From CAZRGV01 sp964599655 (GTDB lineage: Bacteria; Planctomycetota; Planctomycetia; Isosphaerales; Isosphaeraceae): a DNA stretch of 8,056 bases. The notes below the pieces were generated by a model that did not search any database, was not told where the DNA came from, and saw only the letters and a program-made list of their open reading frames with translations. Every line of letters starts with the position of its first letter. Position 1 is the stretch's first letter. Position numbers and translations under genes: made by a program. Below, in pieces: positions 1 through 5,100 of this stretch. The DNA lies in contig CAZRGV010000213.1 in NCBI GenBank assembly GCA_964599655.1, forward strand, positions 1 to 8,056, written 5' to 3'.

Positions 1-1
1 C

Positions 2-166
2 CCACCGCCGACACCCCTGCCAGCGGCCCCGAAACCGCCAACGCCCCCCCTACCAACCCTCGGCCGACGCGCCCGGCGCGCCCTCGAAAAACAAGCCCGT
101 CAGGCCGCTCGACGCGCCGCTCGACTGGCCGCCAAAGACCCCGCGAACTCGAACCCGAACCGCTGA
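2..166 (+). CDS. Possible C-terminal tail of an upstream gene (partial, unidentified)
   Basis: The frame starting at base 2 is open from the window edge to a TGA at 164-166, giving about 54 residues. The visible part is a proline-, threonine- and alanine-rich stretch of about 20 residues. It is followed by an arginine-, alanine- and glutamine-rich segment with helix-like composition (residues near RALEKQARQAARRAARLAAK). A Pro-rich linker followed by a basic helix would fit a protein tail, and the AAAG/GAA-type codons sit in phase with it. I do not recognise a family. In such GC-rich sequence an open frame of this length can arise by chance, so this is a weak call that depends on the sequence to the left of the window. 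Confidence 0.3.
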   Translation, partial: PPPTPLPAAPKPPTPPLPTLGRRARRALEKQARQAARRAARLAAKDPANSNPNR

Positions 167-398
167 GCCGACCCGCCCAACGGTTCCCTCGCCACCACCA
201 ACGCCGCAACCTCTCACCACCCCCTCTGGCGATCGCTCCGCGCGCGCCGCGAAACGCCAATCTCTATTTCTTTGATTCGTTCACGCGAAAACCATCGGAA
301 ATCGCCCTGGGAAATCCGTCCGTGGACATCCCCAACGCCGCAAATCACAAACGAACTCGGGCCGACCAGGGCCCCGGCCCGCCCTGGCCGGCCCTCGA
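167..398. other. Gene-free stretch left of the iterons
   Basis: I see no convincing gene here. The sequence is C-rich, with one more AT-rich pocket around 255-300 (including CTATTTCTTTGATTCG). This could be a second unwinding or promoter region at the outer end of the origin. No DnaA box close to the TTATCCACA consensus was found by eye. Open frames that begin here and run to about 700 are products of the repeats downstream. Confidence 0.4.
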
Positions 399-877
399 TC
401 CGACCATCGGGGGAGGATTTCTCGGCCGCTGTCGATCAACGTCCGGACGGCGCCGAGGGCTTGCCGTTCGCACCGGAACCCCCCATGAACCCGATCCGAC
501 CATCGGGGGAGGATTTCAAACCCAATCCCGGCTGGCGAACGCCGGCCAGTCGGCCCCGGCAATCCGACCATCGAGGGAGGATTTCAACGCAAAACCCAAG
601 GTGGCCAACATCGGCCAGTCGACCCTGGCAATCCGACCAACGGGGGAGGAATTGCCCCGAAGCACCCCTGTGACATCCGACCAATGGGGGAGGACGACGT
701 CCGACCTTTGAGGGAGGAATCGCTCCGACCGTCCCCGCCCGAGAATCCGACCCTTGGGGGAGCACCATCCGACCATTCCGGGAGGAATCTCCGACCAACG
801 GGGGAGGAGCCTCCGACCAACCGGGGAGGCAGGTCCGACCCTTGAGGGAGCACGATCCGACCATTGAGGGAGGATTT
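399..877 (+). repeat. Iteron array of a plasmid replication origin
   Basis: At least twelve direct repeats of a 22-bp unit start at 399, 495, 563, 632, 676, 700, 746, 768, 790, 812, 834 and 856. A thirteenth degenerate copy starts at 724, where only TCCGACC is kept. Each clear copy begins TCCGACC and carries GGGAG near position 12-16 of the unit. The usual form is TCCGACCAT, then CG or TG, then a G-rich run ending GGAGGATTT. Spacing from 724 onward is exactly 22 bp, about two helical turns, so bound initiators would lie on one face of the DNA. Upstream spacings are 96, 68, 69, 44, 24 and 24 bp. The array abuts an AT-rich segment and then an initiator gene on the same strand. In iteron plasmids (R6K, pPS10, RK2, P1) this layout marks the site where Rep monomers bind, open the DNA and also control copy number by handcuffing. 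The repeats are seen directly; the origin role is inferred from layout. Confidence 0.92.
533..653 (+). repeat. Two longer composite repeats, each a 30-bp linker plus an iteron
   Basis: The 30 bases before the iteron at 563 (533-562) and the 30 before the iteron at 632 (602-631) match at about 25 of 30 positions. Both contain CGGCCAGTCG and end GGCAA. The duplicated unit here is therefore about 52 bp (533-584 and 602-653), with a period of 69 bp, close to three iteron lengths. This suggests a local tandem duplication, or a linker that also binds a protein. Neither of the other widely spaced iterons (399, 495) has a clear copy of the linker. Confidence 0.7.
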
Positions 878-960
878 TTTCCCTAAGTCCTTGTTCCGTA
901 GGATATTATTTCCTGGTAACCTTCTTAACCTGGTAACTCAACAGAAACAACAACTCGCGA
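878..960 (+). promoter_or_regulatory. AT-rich segment: candidate DNA unwinding element and rep promoter
   Basis: Directly after the last iteron the composition changes from very GC-rich to AT-rich (T-runs, TTGTTCC, GGATATTATTTCC, TTCTTAACC, AACAGAAACAACAA). It contains TATTAT at 904-909, a possible -10 element, though no convincing -35 is visible. CCTGGTAAC occurs twice, at 912-920 and 929-937, 17 bp apart. In iteron origins the AT-rich region beside the iterons is where the duplex melts. The same stretch must also hold the initiator promoter because the gene starts just downstream. Position and composition are seen; the roles are inferred. Confidence 0.55.
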
Positions 961-973
961 TGCCCGGTTGTTG

Positions 974-996
974 CTCCCTCGATTTTGGTCCAGATC
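974..996 (-). promoter_or_regulatory. Inverted iteron-like element before rep: candidate operator
   Basis: CTCCCTCGAT at 974-983 is the exact reverse complement of ATCGAGGGAG, the right half of the iteron at 563. After a TTT insertion come GGTC and GAT, which match the rest of the inverted iteron. The element lies between the AT-rich segment and the preferred rep start at 999. In several iteron plasmids (pPS10, R6K, pSC101) Rep dimers repress their own gene by binding inverted half-iterons at the rep promoter. Only one arm is evident here, so the match could be chance. Confidence 0.35.
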
Positions 997-998
997 CC

Positions 999-2450
999 AT
1001 GACGCACGATCTCAAGACTGACGTCGTGGCTGAGTCGGTGCCCGAGAGCGCCCCAAGCGTTCTTCTGACCGGCCGGGATGAGATGAACATCGCCGAGTTC
1101 CCCATCACGTTGCTCACCGACCGGGCTCCCAGGGGCCTGACCAAGATCGAGCACAAGGATCGGATCTTCGACCCGCGCACCGGCAAGGAAATCACCCGTC
1201 GGCTTATCATCACCGCGCACGAGGAGTACGGCCTGCCCACCTCGATCGACGACGATATCATCCTGGCCCTGATCCAGCTTACCAAGCAGCAAAATAATTT
1301 CACGCGTCCTGATGTCGTGTTCACGCGACGGTTGTTGATCGAGCTGCTCGGCTGGGTCGACAAGGGCCGCAACTATGAGCGCATCGAGATGTCGCTCGAC
1401 CGATGGGCCAGCACCTACCTCAGATACGAGAATGCCTGGTGGGACAACGAGGGCCGCCAGTGGACCAGCGGCGGCTTCCACATCATCGACAGCTTCAAAA
1501 TCCGCGATGGACGCGCCGGTAAAGGCCGTCGCGACTCCCTCCGTTCGCAGGTCGTCTGGGGGACCGAGTTCTTCAAGAGCTGCCAGGCCGGGTTTCTCAA
1601 GAGCCTCGACTACGACCTCTACATCAAGCTCAAGTATCACCCCTCGAAGCGGATGTACCGGTTCCTCGACAAGCGGTTCTATCACAAGCCCGAGTGGACC
1701 TTCGAGCTGCGCGATTTCGCCATCGAGCACGTCGGACTGAGCCGCACCTATCGCGACGCCGGCAAAATCAAGGAGAAGCTCGGACCGGGCATCGAGGAAC
1801 TTGAGGAAATCGGCTTTCTCGAACCCTTGCCGCGCGAGGAACGCTACCGCAAGGAAGGTCGGAACTGGATCATCCGAGTCGCCCGCAAACAAGCCCGCCC
1901 CACCCCGCCCCCGTCGCCCGTCGTGTCGGACGCGGACACCCCTTCCCTTTCGCTCCGGCAGGAACTGACCGCCCGGGGCGTGACCGACGCGACCGCCGCC
2001 GAACTCGTGCAAACGCACCGTCCCGCCCTCATCGCCTCCAAGATCGAGGTCTACGACTGGCTCCGCGCCCGGAACGATCGCCGCATCCAAAAGAGCCCCG
2101 CGGGCTACCTCGTCGAGTCGATCCGTTCCGACTACGCCGCGCCCAGCGGATTCGAGTCCTCCGCCGACCGCGAGGCCAAAGCCCAGGCCGCCGAAGACGC
2201 GCGCCGCGCGGCCGACATCGAGCGGCAACGTCAGGCCGAGGCCCAGGCCCTCGAAAAAGCCGAACAGGCGTCGATCGAACGCTACTGGTCCTCCCTCTCC
2301 AAGGACGATCAGGCCGCCCTTGAGGCTCGGGCCCTTGAAGCCTATCCAGCAAGTGAACAAGTCTTGAATTCACCGCTGCGCCGCGGTTATCTCCGGTCGG
2401 TCCGAAACCAGTACATCCGTGAGTTGCTTCGAGGCCGAGGCGCGGAGTAA
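999..2450 (+). CDS. repA: Plasmid replication initiator protein (RPA family)
   Basis: This protein is expected to bind the iterons at 399-877, open the origin and recruit the host replisome. From the ATG at 999 it is 483 residues. Residues about 25-297 match my recollection of the replication initiator protein A family: GRDEMNIAEFPI at 25-36, DRIFDPRTGKEITRRL at 54-69, YGLPTSIDDDIILALIQLT at 77-95, and the winged-helix-like part with YHPSKRMYRFLDKRFY at 213-228. A Pro-rich linker (300-316) leads to a segment with SPAGYLVESIRSDY (366-379), a pattern seen near the C-terminus of other plasmid Rep proteins. An Ala/Glu/Gln/Arg-rich probable coiled coil (about 390-427) follows, then a last helical block. 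The frame is open back to a TTG at 864 inside the last iteron. The codons before 999 have few G or C third bases, unlike the gene, so an upstream start is unlikely. ATG 960 and ATG 1083 are alternatives. No Shine-Dalgarno is visible at 999. Function is confident, start is not. Confidence 0.9.
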   Translation: MTHDLKTDVVAESVPESAPSVLLTGRDEMNIAEFPITLLTDRAPRGLTKIEHKDRIFDPRTGKEITRRLIITAHEEYGLPTSIDDDIILALIQLTKQQNNFTRPDVVFTRRLLIELLGWVDKGRNYERIEMSLDRWASTYLRYENAWWDNEGRQWTSGGFHIIDSFKIRDGRAGKGRRDSLRSQVVWGTEFFKSCQAGFLKSLDYDLYIKLKYHPSKRMYRFLDKRFYHKPEWTFELRDFAIEHVGLSRTYRDAGKIKEKLGPGIEELEEIGFLEPLPREERYRKEGRNWIIRVARKQARPTPPPSPVVSDADTPSLSLRQELTARGVTDATAAELVQTHRPALIASKIEVYDWLRARNDRRIQKSPAGYLVESIRSDYAAPSGFESSADREAKAQAAEDARRAADIERQRQAEAQALEKAEQASIERYWSSLSKDDQAALEARALEAYPASEQVLNSPLRRGYLRSVRNQYIRELLRGRGAE

Positions 2451-2505
2451 GGTCCGGCCCTGCGCGGGAATCCCCCCGATCCTGTTCCCTTGGATCGACG
2501 CCCCC

Positions 2506-2538
2506 TTGGGGGGCTCGGGTCTCGGCGAGACGCCCCAA
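2506..2538. terminator. Weak hairpin downstream of rep
   Basis: GTCTC-GGC-GAGAC (2519-2531) sits inside an outer pair TTGGGG (2506-2511) and CCCCAA (2533-2538), with an uneven internal loop. It begins 55 bases after the rep stop. There is no T-run, so termination is only a possibility. Confidence 0.22.
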
Positions 2539-2646
2539 CCCCAGCCCGAAACCCCCTGCCACGCCGATCCGACGAATTGGTCAACGTCTTCCCGAGCGAC
2601 TTTTAAGCCCCCCTGCCCCGCGGTTTCGACTTAACCCTCGCCGCGT

Positions 2647-2664
2647 CTTATGCGCGGCGCATAA
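2647..2664. repeat. Palindrome TTATGCGC-G-GCGCATAA, copy 1: candidate parS or operator
   Basis: Positions 2648-2664 form a perfect inverted repeat of 8-bp arms around a central G. The 16 bases CTTATGCGCGGCGCAT recur exactly at 4217-4232, just upstream of parA, and a 12-13-base core recurs reversed at 4162-4174. ParB-type proteins bind palindromic centromere sites of about this size, but the sequence is not the chromosomal parS (TGTTTCACGTGAAACA). The repeat is certain; what binds it is unknown. Confidence 0.6.
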
Positions 2665-2718
2665 CGGGCGTGCTCCGCCGGGTCACGTCAACGAACGCGG
2701 CCAGCCGTCGGGACGCCC

Positions 2719-2748
2719 CGAGGCGGGTCGACCTGGCAACCCGCCTCG
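2719..2748. terminator. Strong hairpin between convergent rep and esterase genes
   Basis: CGAGGCGGGT (2719-2728) and ACCCGCCTCG (2739-2748) are perfect complements: a GC-rich 10-bp stem with a 10-base loop. It lies between rep (ends 2450, reading right) and the esterase gene (ends 2840, reading left), where a shared bidirectional terminator would be expected. Neither side has a T-run, so the intrinsic terminator model is incomplete. A bound regulator or an RNA stability element would also fit. Confidence 0.45.
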
Positions 2749-2839
2749 ACATTGCTCCCGCGAAGCCTCGGCCGCCGTGTTCGAACGGGGACTGGCTCCG
2801 GGGCTTTGAGGTGCCGGTCTCCGATTTGCGAACCGCCGC

Positions 2840-4020
2840 TCAGCGGAACAGCTTCGGCGCGAACTCGTTCAGGTACGCTTGCCAGTTGATCCAGGTGTGG
2901 CCGCCGTTNNNNNNNNNNNNNNNNNNNNNNNNNCGTGCTTCTTGAAGAGCTCGGTCGTCTCCTTGGTTCGGTTGAGAAGAAAGTCCTCCGAGCCCGTGGC
3001 GAACCAGAAGAGTTTCAGGCCGTTCCGGGCTTGGGCGTCATCGAGGGCGGCTTCGTGCGACCTGGCCCAGTCCTCGGGGTTGCCGGCGATCACGCCCGAG
3101 CTGAACACGCCGATGAAACCGAACTCACCCGGCTTGGAGAACGCGATGTCGAGCGTCTGAGCGCCTCCCATCGAGAGCCCGGCAATCGCCTGGTTTGGCT
3201 GGCCCGTCAGCACGCGGTAATTCTTCTCAACGAAGGGCTTGATGTGCGTCTGGAAGTCGTCCACGAACTTCGAGCTGCTGGCGAAGTCGCCGTCCTTGGG
3301 CGGCTCCGTCGGCATGATCCAGCTAAACGGCCCGGTGTGGCCGTTCGGCATCACGACGATCATCGGCTTGACCTTCCCGGCCGCGATGAGGTTGTCGAGG
3401 ATGAAGTTGGCCCGGCCCACCGAGGTCCATGAATCGTCGCTGTCTCCGGCGCCGTGAAGCAGGTAGAGCACCGGGTACTTCTCCGACCCCGACTCGTAGC
3501 CCGGCGGGGTGTAGACGTGCATTCGCCTTGGCTTTTCCAGCACCGACGAGCGGTAGTAAACCCGCGAAACCGCGCCATGGGGCACGTCGGCGGTGTCCAT
3601 GAACTCGGACCCTGGGACGTGGATCACGCTCCAGGCGTTGCCGTTCGACTCGCTGACGGCCTGGTTTCGAGGGTCAACGACGAGCACTCCGTCCACGTTG
3701 AACAGGTAGCGGTACGTGCCCGGATCCACGCGATCCAGGGTCAACTCCCAGACGCCATCGTCCCCCTTCGTCATGGGACGAGGCCCAAAACCGCCGGGTA
3801 TGTCCGTCGTGAAAAGGCCGACCGACTCCGCCTTGGGCGCGTGAAGCCGAAAGACCACGTGCCGGTCCGCCTTCACCTCCGGAGACGTGAACACCGGCCC
3901 TCGAATTCGGCCAGGCTGCGCCCAAACCGAATTTCCCCACGCCAGGCTGAGCAGAGCGACGACCGCGACCACGGTCCATCGCCGGACAACGAATTTCGAA
4001 CGGAGACTCGCCGTTTTCAT
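2840..4020 (-). CDS. Secreted esterase, esterase-D / feruloyl esterase type, with N-terminal E-set domain
   Basis: Alpha/beta-hydrolase likely to cleave ester bonds on carbohydrates outside the cytoplasm, such as feruloyl or acetyl groups on plant polysaccharide. Residues 1-34 are a signal peptide: basic start, hydrophobic core about 15-27, cleavage probably after SVWA. Residues about 45-115 resemble the CBM48/E-set domain found before this hydrolase family (HVVFRLHAPKAESVGLF, then GTYRYLFNVDG). The hydrolase domain (about 155 to the end) has nucleophile Ser283 in GLSMGG, acid Asp346 in TGSEDF, and the catalytic His in GGHTW after the gap. The start ATG is at 4018-4020, with GAGGA about 8 bases upstream (complement of 4029-4033). 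A 25-N gap at 2909-2933 breaks the frame. Downstream of it the true C-terminus reads GGHTWINWQAYLNEFAPKLF, then Arg and a TGA at 2840-2842, out of phase with the part before the gap. The gene sits opposite its replication neighbours and looks like cargo. Exact substrate cannot be told. Confidence 0.87.
2909..2933. other. Assembly gap of 25 N inside the esterase gene
   Basis: Twenty-five unknown bases fall between the codons for KKH and GGHTW, close to the catalytic His. The two flanks are out of frame by one base at this length. A true gap of 26 bases, or any length that leaves remainder 2 on division by 3, would restore one continuous protein of about 393 residues. The N count is probably nominal, and the gene is probably intact. 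Confidence 0.9.
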
Positions 4021-4161
4021 CGACCGTTTCCTCGACGTCTGAACAACCCGTCCGACTCCGTCCTGAAGTGCGTCCCAGCGTCCTTGCTCGGGCGCGAACT
4101 CATGAGTCCTAACGTTACCGTTGAGTCTTGGCGTGGTCCATCCCTCGGGACTCAGGCCCTG

Positions 4162-4174
4162 TTGCGCCGCGCAT
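4162..4174 (-). repeat. Related palindromic site, copy 2, opposite orientation
   Basis: TGCGCCGCGCAT at 4163-4174 is the exact reverse complement of the core ATGCGCGGCGCA in the sites at 2647 and 4217. The outer TTA/TAA bases are not conserved. Its centre is about 58 bp from that of the third copy. The short core in GC-rich DNA makes it less certain than the other two. Confidence 0.4.
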
Positions 4175-4216
4175 TCCACCGCGCGTTTTGAGAGTCGGGC
4201 AGGGGGGGTACTCCGG

Positions 4217-4232
4217 CTTATGCGCGGCGCAT
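4217..4232. repeat. Palindromic site, copy 3, upstream of parA: candidate operator or parS
   Basis: CTTATGCGCGGCGCAT is identical over 16 bases to 2647-2662. It then diverges: GGG here, AAC at the other site. It ends 52 bases before the parA start, where an autoregulatory operator would be expected. Small ParA proteins without an N-terminal DNA-binding domain cannot repress their own promoter, and ParB usually does it from nearby sites, so this site may serve both roles. This is inference from position and repetition. Confidence 0.58.
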
Positions 4233-4270
4233 GGGTGTGCCGATACCAAAGACGTGAAACGCGACTCTTC

Positions 4271-4277
4271 GGGAGGG
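4271..4277 (+). promoter_or_regulatory. Ribosome binding site of parA
   Basis: GGGAGGG lies seven bases before the GTG at 4285. It decides that start over any internal one, since the KGGVGKT motif begins only ten codons later. The block CGACTCTTCGGGAGGGAATCGC around it resembles the iteron at 700-723 with a one-base shift. Confidence 0.75.
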
Positions 4278-4284
4278 AATCGCC

Positions 4285-5100
4285 GTGCCCATCGTCTCCG
4301 CCTTGAATCAAAAGGGCGGTGTCGGCAAAACCAGTACCTGCTTCCACCTTGCGGGCACGCTGGCCCAGCTAGGACGTCGGGTGCTCCTGGTGGATGCCGA
4401 CCCGCAATCGTCCCTGACCCAGGGATTCCTGGGGCCATCGCAAACCCGGCAGCTTGACCCGGTCGAGACCATTGCCGGCGTCCTGGCCGGCGACGCGCTT
4501 CCCAGTCAAGCGGTCCGGTCGACCGGTCTGGCGGGCGTCGATCTCGTCGCCGGGAGCCGATTGGCCGCCAGCGCGAACGTGCCCGACCCGCACCTCGCCG
4601 ACTGGCCGGCCCAGGTCGCCTTGCGCGACTTCCTGGCCGAAGTCCGCGACGGCTACGACCTTGTCCTGATCGATTGCCCGCCGAATCTGCACCTTTGTAG
4701 CTGGACCGCCCTGGTCGCGGCCGATGCCCTGGTTGTTCCGGTCATGCCCGAGGACTTCGGCGCCCAGGGGCTGGCCGACGTGCAGGAGTCGGTCGCCCGC
4801 GTGCTCGCCGGCCCGAACCCGAGCCTCGTCCTGGCCGGTTACCTGATCACGATGATTAGCCCCCGTCGCACGGTCCATCAGATCTACGAGGAACGTCTCC
4901 GGGCGACCTACGGCGAGGACGTCTTCGAGACGAGAATCCCCGAGTCGGTCGACTTCGTCGAGGCCATCGCCAGGCGTCAGCCGGTCGCCCAGTACAAGGC
5001 CCGAGGCGCCGGCGCCAAGGCGATCAAGGCCCTGGTCGAGGAACTCGATCGTCGGCTTTCGGAACGGCTGGACGCCCGAGAGGAAAGGGGGGCCGCCTGA
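4285..5100 (+). CDS. parA: ParA partition ATPase
   Basis: Deviant Walker-type ATPase that, with ParB, moves plasmid copies apart over the nucleoid before division. The 271-residue protein starts with GTG at 4285. It has the deviant Walker A motif KGGVGKT at 10-16 (signature Lys10, catalytic-site Lys15), the A' motif VLLVDADPQ at 33-41, and the Walker B segment LVLIDCPP at 126-133 with Asp130. The P-loop begins almost at the N-terminus, so there is no N-terminal helix-turn-helix as in P1 or F ParA. It is of the short Soj-like kind, which does not repress its own gene. The stop TGA at 5098-5100 overlaps the parB ATG by one base, implying translational coupling. Related MinD-type ATPases are excluded by the adjacent ParB. 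Confidence 0.95.
   Translation: MPIVSALNQKGGVGKTSTCFHLAGTLAQLGRRVLLVDADPQSSLTQGFLGPSQTRQLDPVETIAGVLAGDALPSQAVRSTGLAGVDLVAGSRLAASANVPDPHLADWPAQVALRDFLAEVRDGYDLVLIDCPPNLHLCSWTALVAADALVVPVMPEDFGAQGLADVQESVARVLAGPNPSLVLAGYLITMISPRRTVHQIYEERLRATYGEDVFETRIPESVDFVEAIARRQPVAQYKARGAGAKAIKALVEELDRRLSERLDAREERGAA

Larger units (their letters stand above)
4021..4284. promoter_or_regulatory. Divergent intergenic region between the esterase gene and parA
   Basis: This holds the upstream regions of both genes. Near the esterase side is the 10-bp palindrome ACTCATGAGT (4098-4107), followed by TAACGTTA (4110-4117). The hexamer TGAGTC appears at 4103-4108 and 4122-4127, and its complement GACTCA at 4149-4154. 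Nearer parA are the GCGCAT palindromes described separately. I could not assign a -35/-10 pair to either gene with confidence. Confidence 0.45.

Noticed and set aside
724..745. Full iteron at 724
   Set aside because: Only the first seven bases and the 22-bp phase are kept; the GGGAG half is lost. It is counted as a decayed copy.
272..864. Several overlapping open frames on both strands with repeated peptides such as IRPSGEDF or RWSDR
   Set aside because: The peptide repeats are only translations of the iterons in different frames and strands. They have no start signals, family or consistent codon use.
399..877. CRISPR array
   Set aside because: The repeats are contiguous or irregularly spaced, the proximal units have no spacers, the unit is only 22 bp, and no cas gene is near.
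167..960. DnaA boxes
   Set aside because: No TTATNCACA-like 9-mer was found by eye on either strand near the origin.
906..2360. Long open frame of 484 codons antisense to rep
   Set aside because: It is a shadow caused by GC-rich third positions of rep, with low-complexity Gly/Val/Leu-rich sequence and no recognisable domain.
2648..2664. dif/XerCD recombination site, because GCGCATAA occurs in dif
   Set aside because: In dif the ATAA and TTAT ends face the centre, while here they face outward, and there is no 6-bp central region.
2840..4020. Esterase pseudogene by frameshift
   Set aside because: The frame change coincides with the 25-N gap and both flanks encode conserved family sequence, so an incorrect gap length is the simpler explanation.
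3454..4191. Open frame on the + strand opposite the esterase gene
   Set aside because: It is antisense to a gene with clear catalytic motifs and is rich in Arg, His and Pro, as shadow frames usually are.
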